Assembly (NCBI RefSeq): GCF_024648825.1
Contig: NZ_JANBBE010000002.1
Coordinates: forward strand, 248,001-312,000
Reading direction: 5' to 3'
Length of the DNA: 64,000 nucleotides
From: Lentzea californiensis
GTDB lineage: Bacteria; Actinomycetota; Actinomycetes; Mycobacteriales; Pseudonocardiaceae
Under the pieces are notes generated by a model. The model was not told the DNA's origin, searched no databases, and saw only the letters and a program-made list of their open reading frames with translations. Position numbers and translations under genes: made by a program. Shown here one piece after another: positions 45,051 through 54,103 of the stretch (position 1 is the stretch's first letter; every line of letters starts with the position of its first letter).

Positions 45051-45878
45051 GTGATCATGGAGCCCTGGAGAAACCGTCCCAACAACGAGATCGTCCGCAA
45101 GGTCGTCAACGAGTTGGGTGTGTCGCTCCAGGGCCACCCGCTGGCCGAGCAGGCGCGCTACCGGATGCAGAAGTGGAACGACCCGCGCGCCAAGCTCGAA
45201 CGCAAGCGCAAGCGGACGAACGCCGTGCTCACGTTCTGGCTGATCGTGATCTCGATGCTCGGCACGCTCGCCCTGCTGGGCTTCACCGGTGTGCTCGGCA
45301 CGTGGGCCGCGGTCACCGGGGCGATCGGCGCGGCGGTGCCCACCGTCCTCGCCGTGCGCAGCGGGTTCAAGCTGCGTGAGCTCAAGGCGGACAAGGTGCG
45401 TCTGGAGCTCGCTCCACCGCCACCGCCCAGGCCGCCGCTGCCCGCGCACATCTCGTCCGCGCGCGTGCCGATGGAGAAGCTCCACGCCGCCGAGGACACG
45501 ATGACCCAGCTGCTCGTGCAGCTCGACTCGCCCGCGCTCACGTCGATGCCGACCGAGTCCGTCCAGCACGCCCGCCAGACCGCCCAGGAGGCCTCCACGG
45601 CCATCCGCGCGGTGTCGGCGCAGCTCCAGGCCGTCGAACGGGCCCGCGACACAGCGCCGCACCTGGAGCGCGCGTCGTTGGTCGAGGGCGTGCGGGTGCT
45701 CAGGACGCAACTGGCCGACGGCGTGGACCGCTACTGTGCGTTGGTCGCAGAGGCGGGCAACGCGCTGGCGGCGAGCACTCAGTTCCAGAACCCGGGCGAG
45801 GTCCTGGACGACGCCACGGACCACATGGCCGGTCTCGCGTCCGCGATGCGCGACGTGTCAGGCTATTCAGCCCATTAA
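45051..45878 (+). CDS. PspM-like phage-shock membrane protein
   Basis: The 275-residue protein has a basic N-terminal domain and two transmembrane helices (about 60-82 and 86-105, with a charged loop between). A proline-rich linker (LAPPPPPRPPLPAH) leads to a long helical domain. It matches the layout of the membrane protein downstream of PspA in mycobacteria, which anchors PspA to the membrane. AGGAGGAG precedes GTG 45051; ATG 45057 is an alternative. Operonic with pspA. Confidence 0.8.
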   Translation: MIMEPWRNRPNNEIVRKVVNELGVSLQGHPLAEQARYRMQKWNDPRAKLERKRKRTNAVLTFWLIVISMLGTLALLGFTGVLGTWAAVTGAIGAAVPTVLAVRSGFKLRELKADKVRLELAPPPPPRPPLPAHISSARVPMEKLHAAEDTMTQLLVQLDSPALTSMPTESVQHARQTAQEASTAIRAVSAQLQAVERARDTAPHLERASLVEGVRVLRTQLADGVDRYCALVAEAGNALAASTQFQNPGEVLDDATDHMAGLASAMRDVSGYSAH

Positions 45879-46046
45879 GAAGTAACGCTCCGTAGTTGCG
45901 TGCGCCTATTCGGCGGTTCTCTCTGGAGATCCTTAGGGCAATCGTGTGATTATCGGACCGTTATCTAGCCGTAGTCGCTACATGGCGTGGCAGGATTCCG
46001 GGGCCGGTCTGCGGGAAGTCCGGCTGAATTGCCGGGAGGCAGTGCG

Positions 46047-47300
46047 TTGGCGTTGTGGACCGTGCACGGGGACGGCCGGATCACCGACAGTGAAACCGTC
46101 GCGCCCCAGGAGCGGGTGAGCTGGCCTCTCACCATCGGGTTCGGAGTGCAGCACCTCGTCGCCATGTTCGGCGCGACGGTGATCGTTCCCGCCGCCACCG
46201 GCCTTCCCGTCGCCACCACCCTGCTGTTCTCCGGCCTGGGCACGCTGCTCTTCCTCGTCATCACCAAGAACCGCGTCCCGAGCTACCTCGGCTCGTCCTT
46301 CGCCTTCGTGGCCCCGCTGGTGGCCGCGCGCGAGCAGGGCATCGCCGCACAACTCGGCGGTGTCGTCGCCGCGGGCCTGCTGGTGATCGTCGTCGGCATC
46401 GCGGTCAAGGCGCTCGGCGTGCGGCTGCTGGAGTCGGTCATGCCGCCGGTCGTCACCGGCGCCGTCGTGATCCTCATCGGGCTGAACCTCTCGCGCCAGG
46501 CCACCTCGAACTTCAGCGAGCAGCCCCTGATCGCGGGCCTGACCACCCTGGTGATCCTGCTGGCCGGCGTGCTGGGCCGCGGTCTGGTGTTCCGGTTCTC
46601 GATCCTGATCGGCTTCGTCGCGATCTGGATGGGCGGCCTGGCGTTCGGCGCCGTGTCGTCGGAACGGCTCGCCGCGCTGCGCGACGCGGCGTGGGTGGGC
46701 CTGCCGAAGCTCTACCAGCCCGAACTGCGGCCGTCCGTGGTGCTGCTGATGCTGCCCGTCGTGATCGTGCTGGTGGCCGAGGTCGTCGGGCACGTGAAGG
46801 CGGTCGCGGCGCTGACCGGCCGCAACCTCGACGGCAGCGCGGGCGACGCGATCATCGCGAACGGCCTGTCGACCGCCCTGTCCGGCCTAGGCGGCGGCGC
46901 CGGGACGACGACGTACTCCGAGAACATCGGCGTCATGGCCGTGACCCGCGTCTACACGACGGCGGCGTTCGCGTTCGCCGGCGTGTTCGCCACGCTGCTG
47001 GCGTTCTCCCCGAAGGCCATCGCGCTGTTCGGCACCATCCCGCCGGGCGTGCTCGGCGGCTGCACGCTCGTGCTCTACGGCCTGATCGTGCTGGTCGGCG
47101 TGCGGATCTGGATGGACCGCGGCGTCGACCTGGCGAACCCGGCGAACGCCATGGTCGGCGGCGCGGCGCTGGTGGCCGGCGTCGGCGACCTCACCATCGA
47201 GATCGGCGACCTGGAGATGGGCGGCATGGTGTGGGGCTCGCTGCTCGTCGTGATCCTGCACCCCGTGATGCGCTGGCTCAGGGCCGCCCGCCACACCTAA
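46047..47300 (+). CDS. Uracil/xanthine permease (NCS2 family)
   Basis: The 417-residue protein has about 14 hydrophobic segments and the NAT/NCS2 pattern, with LTIGFGVQHLVAMFGATVIVPAATG near the N-terminus and GGAGTTTYSENIGVMAVTRVYT. It is closest in kind to UraA uracil:H+ symporters. TTG 46047 with GGGAGG seven bases upstream is chosen; a GTG at 45987 is also in frame. Convergent pyrD, four bases away, belongs to the same pyrimidine theme. Confidence 0.9.
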   Translation: MALWTVHGDGRITDSETVAPQERVSWPLTIGFGVQHLVAMFGATVIVPAATGLPVATTLLFSGLGTLLFLVITKNRVPSYLGSSFAFVAPLVAAREQGIAAQLGGVVAAGLLVIVVGIAVKALGVRLLESVMPPVVTGAVVILIGLNLSRQATSNFSEQPLIAGLTTLVILLAGVLGRGLVFRFSILIGFVAIWMGGLAFGAVSSERLAALRDAAWVGLPKLYQPELRPSVVLLMLPVVIVLVAEVVGHVKAVAALTGRNLDGSAGDAIIANGLSTALSGLGGGAGTTTYSENIGVMAVTRVYTTAAFAFAGVFATLLAFSPKAIALFGTIPPGVLGGCTLVLYGLIVLVGVRIWMDRGVDLANPANAMVGGAALVAGVGDLTIEIGDLEMGGMVWGSLLVVILHPVMRWLRAARHT

Positions 47301-47304
47301 GCCC

Positions 47305-48282
47305 TCACCTCAGCGCCCGGTTGATCCTCGACACGAGTCCGGGACCTTCGTAGATGAACCCGGTGTAGATCTGTACGAGGCTCGCGCCGGCGTCGACCAT
47401 GCGCTTGGCGTCGTCGGCGGACGCGATGCCGCCGACACCGATGACCGGCAGGTCGCTGTTCTTCGTGATGAACCGGACCACTTCGTTCGCGCGCTGGGTG
47501 AGCGGCTTGCCGCTGAGGCCGCCGGTCTCGCTCCTGTGCGCGCTCATGAGGCCCTCACGGCTGAGGGTGGTGTTCGTGGCGATGAGGCCCTTGATGCCGT
47601 TGTCGACGCACACCTGGATGACCTCGGAGATCGCGTCCTCGGTGAGGTCCGGCGCGATCTTGACCAGCATCGGCTTGTCCGTCGCCGCGGTCAGGGTCGC
47701 GACGAGCTCGGTGAGCGCGCCCTTGTCCTGCAGGCTGCGCAGACCGGGAGTGTTGGGCGAGCTGACGTTGATCGCGAAGTAGTCGCCGTGGCTCTTCAGC
47801 GCGTTCAGCGAGTTCAGGTAGTCCTGCACGGCGTCCTCGACCGGCGTGATCTTGGACTTGCCGAGGCTGATGCCCAGCGGTGCCTTGAGCGGCGTCCTGC
47901 CGAGCTTCGCGGCAAGCGCTTGCGCACCCGCGTTGTTGAAGCCCATCCGGTTGATGATCGCCTCGTCCTCACGAAGCCGGAACAGGCGGGGCTTCGGGTT
48001 GCCCGGCTGCGCGTGCCACGTGACCGTGCCGACCTCGACGAACCCGAAGCCCAGCGCACCCCACGCCGGCAACGCCCGGCCGTCCTTGTCGAGGCCCGCC
48101 GCGAGCCCCACGGGGTTGGGGAAGCGCACGCCGAACACGGTGCGCGGGTTGTTCTGGTTGCGGGCGAACCTCGCCAGCGGGCTCAGCCTCGCCATGACGT
48201 CGAGCGTGGTCTCGTGGACCCGCTCCGCGTCGCCGCCGTGCATTCCGAACAACGCCCTGCGAACCACCTGCTTGTACACCAC
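47305..48282 (-). CDS. pyrD: Dihydroorotate dehydrogenase (quinone), class 2
   Basis: PyrD oxidises dihydroorotate to orotate with quinone as acceptor. The 325-residue protein has the class-2 N-terminal membrane helix region, then the FMN-binding [27 protein letters not shown]. The catalytic serine is in [11 protein letters not shown], and [20 protein letters not shown] is the phosphate-binding block. GTG 48282 is the start. It is convergent with the uracil permease gene. Confidence 0.96.
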   Translation of the reverse strand: MVYKQVVRRALFGMHGGDAERVHETTLDVMARLSPLARFARNQNNPRTVFGVRFPNPVGLAAGLDKDGRALPAWGALGFGFVEVGTVTWHAQPGNPKPRLFRLREDEAIINRMGFNNAGAQALAAKLGRTPLKAPLGISLGKSKITPVEDAVQDYLNSLNALKSHGDYFAINVSSPNTPGLRSLQDKGALTELVATLTAATDKPMLVKIAPDLTEDAISEVIQVCVDNGIKGLIATNTTLSREGLMSAHRSETGGLSGKPLTQRANEVVRFITKNSDLPVIGVGGIASADDAKRMVDAGASLVQIYTGFIYEGPGLVSRINRALR

Positions 48283-48343
48283 GCGCCCACCCTATAACGC
48301 CAGCTCAGAGCAGGAGCGCGGCCCTCTGGTCCGCAGTTGGCGG

Positions 48344-49582
48344 CTAGAGCGGCTTCGGCACCTTGATGGTCGCCTGCTCGTCCAACGGCATCGTGGGCTT
48401 GGTCCGGAACGTCACCGGCAGCCCTCGCAACCCGCGGCTGCCCAGCGAGACCCGCCACGACAGCGGTTGCGAGGTGTCCAGGGCCAGCCCCGCGCACCGC
48501 CCCAGCAGCGTCCGGAACGCCACCTCGCCCTCCAGCCGGGCCAGCGGCGCGCCCAGGCAGAAGTGGATGCCGTGCCCGAACGCCAGGTGCTGGCGGTCCG
48601 CCCGTTCGATGTTGAGCTGGTCGGCCCGCGGGTACCGGTTGCCGTCGTGCTCGGCGGAGGCCAGCGACAGCAGCACGACGTCGCCAGCCTGGACCTGCGC
48701 GCCGCCGATCGTCAGCGGCCGCGTCGCGAACCGCAGCAGGTGCGAGGCCGGGCCGTCGAACCGCAGGAACTCCTCGATCGCGCCGGGCAGCAGTGACGAC
48801 GAGCGCTGCAGCAGTTCGAGCTGCTCGGGGTGGCGCAGCAACGCCAGCGCGCCGTTGCCGACGAGGTCGACGGCCGTGGTGTAGCCGGCCACGAGCAGCA
48901 GGAACGCCAGCGAGGCCAGTTCGCTGTCGGACAGTGCGGCCTCGCCGGTCGAGCGGGCCAGGCCACCGATCAGGTCGTCGTCGCCGGACGTCCGCTTGTG
49001 CGTCACCAGGTCGCGCAGATAGCCCGATGTCTCCTCACGGGCAGAAGACGCGTCACCGTCCGCCAGCCCGGTGACCACGTCCGCCCAGTAGCGGAAGTTC
49101 TCCTGGTCGACGGCGGGCACGCCGAGCAGTTCCATGATCACGGTGATCGGCAGCGGCGCGGCGAAGTCCGCGATCAGGTCGCAGCGCCCGGAGTCGGCGA
49201 AGTCGTTGGCCAGCTGTGCGGCGACCTGCTCGATGCGGGGGCGCAGTGCGGCGATGCGGCGCGGCGTGAGCTGGCTCGACACCGCACGGCGCAGACGGGT
49301 GTGATTTGGCTCGTCGCTGTTCATCATGTGGTCCGACAGGTCGCCGAACCACCACGACGCGAAGTGCGGATGGCCGCGCAACGGCTCGGCGAGCGCGGAG
49401 CCGTGCGAGGACAGCAGCGGGTTGTCCAGTGCGGCGCGCACGTCGGGATAGCGGGTCACGAGCCACATGGGCACGCCGAAGGTCTCGACCCGGTGCACGG
49501 GACCTGCGTCGCGCAGGCTCTTCAGCACCGCGTACGGGTCATCGGTGAAGCCGGGGCGCAACGCATCCAGATCGACCGCCAT
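48344..49582 (-). CDS. Cytochrome P450
   Basis: The 412-residue monooxygenase has the heme-ligand motif FGHGIHFCLGAPLA, the I-helix LLLVAGYTTAVDLVGNGALAL (oxygen-binding Thr region) and the K-helix EEFLR. ATG 49582 is chosen because the family homology begins at LDALRPGFTDDPYAVL; an ATG at 49630 adds 16 residues and overlaps the neighbouring Nei gene. No ferredoxin or reductase gene is adjacent, so redox partners must come from elsewhere. The substrate is unknown. Confidence 0.92.
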   Translation of the reverse strand: MAVDLDALRPGFTDDPYAVLKSLRDAGPVHRVETFGVPMWLVTRYPDVRAALDNPLLSSHGSALAEPLRGHPHFASWWFGDLSDHMMNSDEPNHTRLRRAVSSQLTPRRIAALRPRIEQVAAQLANDFADSGRCDLIADFAAPLPITVIMELLGVPAVDQENFRYWADVVTGLADGDASSAREETSGYLRDLVTHKRTSGDDDLIGGLARSTGEAALSDSELASLAFLLLVAGYTTAVDLVGNGALALLRHPEQLELLQRSSSLLPGAIEEFLRFDGPASHLLRFATRPLTIGGAQVQAGDVVLLSLASAEHDGNRYPRADQLNIERADRQHLAFGHGIHFCLGAPLARLEGEVAFRTLLGRCAGLALDTSQPLSWRVSLGSRGLRGLPVTFRTKPTMPLDEQATIKVPKPL

Positions 49583-49614
49583 ATTGGGGGACACGGCTGG
49601 AAGAGCGTCTCGGT

Positions 49615-50376
49615 TCAATCTGATTGACATTTTGGGCAGAAGTACACGAATCTGCCGTCGATCTCGTCCGATCGGACTCTTGTGCGGCAACGCAAACAGG
49701 GTTTGCCGGTCCGCTCGAAAACGTAGTGCTGCACGCGCGGGTCGCCGGTGGTGCTCTGTTCTGGCCGCCACTGGTTGGCCTGCAGGAGCTTGCGTGACAG
49801 AGCAACCGCACGTGAGGCGTCCACAGATGACACCGGAGTCGTCGGCAGAACGCGCAACAGGAAACAAACTTCCGCGCGGTAGAGATTGCCGACGCCGGCC
49901 ATGACCCGCTGATCCAACAATGCGAGCCCGATCGCCCGGGAAGGGTCCGCGGTCAACCGCTGAACGGCCTCAGCGGCGTCGAAGTCGGCTGCCAGAAGAT
50001 CAGGACCGAGATGGGAGATGAGGCGATCCTCATCGGCGGTCGGCAGGAACTCCAGGTCGTGCAGCGCGAATCCGATGGCCTGCCGGTCGTCCACCTCGAA
50101 GACCGCGCGGGCCTGGTGCGCGGGACGACGCCAGCGCTCGCCGGGCCGGTAGAGGTGCCACGAGCCGTCCATCCGGAAGTGGCTGCGCAGGCTGTTGCCG
50201 TCGGAGAACCGGGTGAACATGTGCTTGCCGTACGTGCGCACGCCCAGCACGTCCAGACCGGTCAGGTCCAGCGCGGCCAGCCGGGGATGACGCAGTTCCC
50301 CGCGTCGCAGCGTCTTCCCAGCCAGCGCCTCGTGCATGCGATGACCGGCCAGGAAGACCGTGTCCCCTTCAGGCAT
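49615..50376 (-). CDS. Fpg/Nei family DNA glycosylase
   Basis: The 253-residue protein begins MPEGDTVFLAG, the Nei-type N-terminus with the catalytic Pro2 and Glu3. The helix-two-turn-helix DNA-binding region GLALLDQRVMAGVGNLYRAEV follows, then a C-terminal zinc finger with CLRCRTRV and YFCPKCQ. It removes oxidised bases and cleaves the AP site. It overlaps the ParA gene by eight bases and lies 32 bases before the P450 start, so the three appear to be one transcript. Confidence 0.93.
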   Translation of the reverse strand: MPEGDTVFLAGHRMHEALAGKTLRRGELRHPRLAALDLTGLDVLGVRTYGKHMFTRFSDGNSLRSHFRMDGSWHLYRPGERWRRPAHQARAVFEVDDRQAIGFALHDLEFLPTADEDRLISHLGPDLLAADFDAAEAVQRLTADPSRAIGLALLDQRVMAGVGNLYRAEVCFLLRVLPTTPVSSVDASRAVALSRKLLQANQWRPEQSTTGDPRVQHYVFERTGKPCLRCRTRVRSDEIDGRFVYFCPKCQSD

Positions 50377-51214
50377 CCACCGCTTCCTGGATCTCGTCGT
50401 CGTTGAAGTCGTGGTGCACGGCCCGGCGCCGGCTCCGCGAGATGCGCTGGATGCGGGCGAGCAGCAGGTTGAACGCCAGCGCCACCTCACGCGCGCCAGG
50501 AGTACCCCACTCGTGGATCGGCATGCACGCGCCCTGTGCTTGCTGCACGGCGAGACGGTCCGGCAACGCCACCGGCATCACCAACGGCCCGAAGATGTCA
50601 CGCAGCTCCTCGATGCGGAACTGGTGCTCGTGCGAACGCGGCCGCACGCGGTTCACGACGACACCCAACGGCTGCAGGTCGGCGTTGTTGCTCTCACGCT
50701 CGTTCTGCACCGCCTCGAACGCCCGCTGCACACCCGCCACCGCGAACATCGTCGGCTCGGTGACCAGCAGCGCGCGGTCGGCCGCCACCAGCGCCGAACG
50801 GGTCAGCTGGCCCAGCGACGGCGGGCAGTCGAGCAGCACGAGGTGGTACGGGAACTCGTCGTACATGCCGCGCAACGTGCGCAACGCGTCCTTGAGCCGG
50901 TGCAGCCGCGACTCGTTCGGATCCGGGTGGTTGAGCAGCTCCGCGTCCTCGGACCCGGACAGCACGTCGATGCCGTCACCCCACCTGCTCGGGCGGATCG
51001 CCTCTTCGAGGTTCTCCTCGGACGGGTCCTGCAGGACGTCGTAGATGCTGGCCTTGGACTCCTCTGGCTCCAGCGTCGACGTGGCGTTGCACTGGGGATC
51101 GAGGTCGATCACCAGAGTGCGGACACCACGGCGGAGAGCGGCAGAGGCCAGGCCGAGCACCACCGTCGTCTTGCCGACGCCTCCCTTGAGGCTGAGCACG
51201 GACACCGTATGCAC
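50369..51214 (-). CDS. ParA family ATPase
   Basis: The 281-residue protein has the deviant Walker A motif KGGVGKTT (residues 10-17), the Walker A' VIDLDPQCNAT and the Walker B LVLLDCPPSLG. Related ParA/Soj/MinD ATPases place plasmids, chromosomes or protein clusters. No ParB gene or parS site is adjacent, so it is an orphan. It overlaps the Nei gene by eight bases. The divergent promoter region to the methyltransferase contains an imperfect dyad (AGACC/GGTCT, about 51215-51232). Confidence 0.93.
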   Translation of the reverse strand: MHTVSVLSLKGGVGKTTVVLGLASAALRRGVRTLVIDLDPQCNATSTLEPEESKASIYDVLQDPSEENLEEAIRPSRWGDGIDVLSGSEDAELLNHPDPNESRLHRLKDALRTLRGMYDEFPYHLVLLDCPPSLGQLTRSALVAADRALLVTEPTMFAVAGVQRAFEAVQNERESNNADLQPLGVVVNRVRPRSHEHQFRIEELRDIFGPLVMPVALPDRLAVQQAQGACMPIHEWGTPGAREVALAFNLLLARIQRISRSRRRAVHHDFNDDEIQEAVDA

Positions 51215-51247
51215 AGACCTACTCTAGGGTCTCCTACTCTGTTGGAC

Positions 51248-51967
51248 ATGCGACCGGACGCCGTACAGAGGGTGCTCGACGCCGAATTGGCCGCCGCACG
51301 CGAGCGCAGGGGTGGACAACACCCCCGTGTGCTCGACGTTGGTGGTGGCAGCGGTGTCTGGGCCGTTCCCCTAGCCGCAGCGGGATGCGCGGTCACGGTC
51401 GTGGAGCCCTCGCCGAACGCACTGGCGACGCTCAACACCCGTGCGCGCGAGGCGGGTGTGACGATCAACGCAGTTCAGGGCGACACGGATTCGTTGGGCG
51501 TTCCCGCCGGTGAGGCCGACCTGGTGCTGGCGCACGGCGTGCTGGAGGTCGTGGACGACGCACCCGCCGCGCTCGCCTCGCTGGCCGCCGCGGTAGCCCC
51601 TGGCGGCGCGGTGTCGGTGCTGGTCGCGAACCGGTTCGCGGCGATCCTGCACCGCGCGATCGCCGGCCGCATCGTCGACGCGCGCAGACTGCTGGACGAC
51701 GACGCGGGCCAGCTCGCGGGCACCCGCGACCCGTTGCAGCGCCGGTTCGACGTCGCCGGACTCGAGAAACTCGTGCTGGACGCCGGTCTGTCCGTGGAGA
51801 TCCTGCAGGGTCACGGGGTAGTTTCTGATCTCGTGCCCGGTGTGGTGCTGGACGCGAATCCGGGTGCCGCCGACGCGCTCGCCGAGCTGGAACTGGCCGC
51901 CGCCACGCGTTCCCCGCTCAGGGACGTCGCCGCCCGCCTGCACGTGCTCGCCCGCCGCACCGCCTGA
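51248..51967 (+). CDS. Class I SAM-dependent methyltransferase
   Basis: The 239-residue protein has motif I VLDVGGGSGVWAVPLAAAG (about residue 27) and the acidic VVEPSPNALATL, and ends with an Arg/Ala-rich helix. The acceptor is unknown. ATG 51248 is eight bases after TACTCT, a possible -10, so the mRNA may be leaderless. It is divergent from the orphan ParA gene, and followed by the sigma-factor block. Confidence 0.88.
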   Translation: MRPDAVQRVLDAELAAARERRGGQHPRVLDVGGGSGVWAVPLAAAGCAVTVVEPSPNALATLNTRAREAGVTINAVQGDTDSLGVPAGEADLVLAHGVLEVVDDAPAALASLAAAVAPGGAVSVLVANRFAAILHRAIAGRIVDARRLLDDDAGQLAGTRDPLQRRFDVAGLEKLVLDAGLSVEILQGHGVVSDLVPGVVLDANPGAADALAELELAAATRSPLRDVAARLHVLARRTA

Positions 51968-52066
51968 AACGCTTTGCAATCGGGACTTCTATGACCCTGA
52001 TGAGTGGTCCCAAACAACTCGGCGGCGAAAGATAATGTCTCCGCTGCCGACGTAGGGACCAACGCG

Positions 52067-52636
52067 ATGGAAAGTTCCGACCTGCTGGCCTCCTTGGTCA
52101 ACGAGGCCGTTGCGGGTGACCGGCAAGCCGTCGAACGGCTGCTGGCCTCCGTGCGCCCGCTCGTCGCGCGGTACTGCCGTGCGCGCGTCGGTCGCAACGA
52201 AAGGGCGTACGCGTCGGCGGACGACGTGGCGCAGGAGGTCTGCCTGGCGGTGCTCACGGCACTGCCCACCTATCGCGAGCAGGGAAGACCTTTCCTGGCG
52301 TTCGTCTACGGCATCGCCGCGCACAAGGTCGCGGACGCGCACAGGGTCTCGGCGCGCAACCGGTCCGAGCCCGTCGCCGAGGTACCGGACGGCCCGTCGC
52401 CGGCCGTCGACCCCGAGGAGAACGCGCTGCTCGGCTCGCTCTCGGTGCGACTGGGTCAGTTGCTGAGGGGCCTGCCGGACAAGCAGCGCGAGATCCTGCT
52501 GCTGCGCGTGGTGGTCGGGCTGACGGCGGAGGAGACGGCCGAGGCGATCGGGTCGACGCCGGGCGCCGTGAGGGTGGCGCAGCACCGTGCGCTGGCCAAG
52601 CTCCGCACGTCCGTGGGGGTCGAGGAACTGATTTGA
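52067..52636 (+). CDS. ECF-type/ShbA-SigD-like sigma factor
   Basis: The 189-residue protein has sigma region 2 (ASADDVAQEVCLAVLTALP and GRPFLAFVYGIAAHKVADAHR) and region 4 (LPDKQREILLLRVVVGLTAEETAEAIGSTPGAVRVAQHRAL). This is the ShbA/SigD type. ATG 52067 is chosen because a paralogue starts at the same point with MESS; a GTG at 52004 is in frame. It is followed by a methyltransferase with a TTGA overlap. The first of three similar sigma genes; no anti-sigma gene is adjacent. Confidence 0.88.
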   Translation: MESSDLLASLVNEAVAGDRQAVERLLASVRPLVARYCRARVGRNERAYASADDVAQEVCLAVLTALPTYREQGRPFLAFVYGIAAHKVADAHRVSARNRSEPVAEVPDGPSPAVDPEENALLGSLSVRLGQLLRGLPDKQREILLLRVVVGLTAEETAEAIGSTPGAVRVAQHRALAKLRTSVGVEELI

Positions 52637-53349
52637 CCGGCGCCTTCTACGACGACCTCTCCGGGACGTACGACCTGATGTTCCCGGACTGGGACGCGTC
52701 GATGGCCCGGCAGGCGTCGCAGCTGGCGGAGTTCATCCCGGCGGACGCGCGCGTTCTCGACTGTGCGTGCGGCATCGGCACGCAAGCGATCGGTCTGGCG
52801 CTGCGCGGCCTTGAAGTCGTGGGCACCGATCTGAGTCCCAAGGCGGCTTCTCGAGCCGTTGCAGAAGCCTCTGCACGTGGCGTCGCGTTGCCCGCGTTCG
52901 CCGCGGACATGCGCTCGCTGCCGTTCGCGGACGGCTCGTTCGACGTCGTGCTCGCGGCGGACAACGCGCTACCCCATTTGCTGACGGCTCAGGACGTCCT
53001 GGCGGCGTTGCGGGAGATGCGGCGTGTGCTCCGTCCCGGAGGCCGGCTCCTCCTCTCGACGCGCGACTACGACTCGATCCGCGACGAGCGGCCGTCGTCG
53101 ACTCCTCCGTCCGTCGGGCCGGGGCGAGTCGTGTGGTTCCAGCTGTGGCATTGGGACGGCGATCAGTACGAACTGGAGATGTTCCAGCTGCACGAAGCCG
53201 AGTCGTGGCACGTCGTGGTGGGCAAAGCACGGTATTGGGCGATTGCTCGTCACGAAATCACCGCTTTGGCGGAACGAGCGGGTTTCGGTTACGTGGAGTG
53301 GTTGCTCCACGCCTATTGCCAACCGCTGTTCGTTGCTGCAAACGGGTGA
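52633..53349 (+). CDS. Class I SAM-dependent methyltransferase
   Basis: The 238-residue protein has motif I VLDCACGIGTQAIGLALRG (about residue 41), the acidic VVGTDLSPKAASRA and MRRVLRPGGRLLLSTRDYD. It is a small-molecule methyltransferase-like protein with an unknown acceptor. Its TTG start overlaps the stop of the sigma gene (TTGA), so it is translationally coupled. A sigma-methyltransferase pair is unusual, and a regulatory link is unproven. Confidence 0.86.
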   Translation: MTGAFYDDLSGTYDLMFPDWDASMARQASQLAEFIPADARVLDCACGIGTQAIGLALRGLEVVGTDLSPKAASRAVAEASARGVALPAFAADMRSLPFADGSFDVVLAADNALPHLLTAQDVLAALREMRRVLRPGGRLLLSTRDYDSIRDERPSSTPPSVGPGRVVWFQLWHWDGDQYELEMFQLHEAESWHVVVGKARYWAIARHEITALAERAGFGYVEWLLHAYCQPLFVAANG

Positions 53350-53395
53350 CGTTTGAAGTTGCTCCCTACTTTCCGCATAAGAAGTGACGCGTCGC

Positions 53396-53415
53396 ACGTC
53401 TCCTCCACGAGACGT
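53396..53415. promoter_or_regulatory. Inverted repeat before the second sigma gene
   Basis: ACGTCTC (53396-53402) and GAGACGT (53409-53415) are exact inverted repeats with a six-base spacer, 19 bases before the start at 53435. It may be an operator or an RNA hairpin near the ribosome site GAGGGGG. Confidence 0.4.
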
Positions 53416-53434
53416 CGATGAGGGGGCGCTTCGA

Positions 53435-54001
53435 ATGGAGAGTTCGGCTTTGTCCGCAGAACTGGTCAGCCTGGCCGTGCAAGGCGAGCCCAGGGCCACT
53501 GACCAGCTACTTCGCTACCTGCGACCGCTGGTGGTGAAGTACTGTCGCGCGCGTGTCGGTCGCTCCGCGACAACTGCGGACGACGTCGCGCAGGAGGTGT
53601 GCCTGGCCGTGCTGACGGCCCTTCCGAAGTACCGGGAGCAAGGTAGACCGTTCCTCGCGTTCGTCTACGGCATCGCCGCGCACAAGGTCGCCGACGCGCA
53701 TCGCGCGCTCGCTCGTAACCGAGCGGAGCCGGTGGCGGAGGTGCCCGACCAAGCCGGGCGGGGCGTTGGACCGGAGGAGTTCGTCCTCCAGGACGAGCTG
53801 AACGGAACGCTCGGCCAGCTGCTGCACCTCCTGCCGGCCAAGCAGCGCGAGATCCTCGTGCTGCGCGTCGTGGTGGGTCTGTCCGCGGAGGAGACCGCGG
53901 AAGCCGTGGGGTCCACGCCGGGCGCGGTTCGCGTCGCCCAGCACCGGGCGCTCGGTCGCCTTCGCAAGGAAATCGCGTCTTTGGCTGTCCCGATCGGGTG
54001 A
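53435..54001 (+). CDS. ShbA/SigD-like sigma factor, paralogue 2
   Basis: The 188-residue protein is very similar to the sigma protein at 52067, with TADDVAQEVCLAVLTALP and GRPFLAFVYGIAAHKVADAHRALARNRAEP in region 2 and LPAKQREILVLRVVVGLSAEETAEAVGSTPGAVR in region 4. ATG 53435 has GAGGGGG upstream. The region between it and the previous methyltransferase contains a dyad. Its product is expected to direct RNA polymerase to a distinct promoter set; the set is unknown. Confidence 0.88.
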   Translation: MESSALSAELVSLAVQGEPRATDQLLRYLRPLVVKYCRARVGRSATTADDVAQEVCLAVLTALPKYREQGRPFLAFVYGIAAHKVADAHRALARNRAEPVAEVPDQAGRGVGPEEFVLQDELNGTLGQLLHLLPAKQREILVLRVVVGLSAEETAEAVGSTPGAVRVAQHRALGRLRKEIASLAVPIG

Positions 54002-54103
54002 CATTCGTTTGCGTTTGTTACCAGTCGTGGCGAGTGCGTGGGGTGGACGCACCCAAACGACATACCTAGAGGCAGGAAGACACCGACATAAGGACCAGGG
54101 GGC

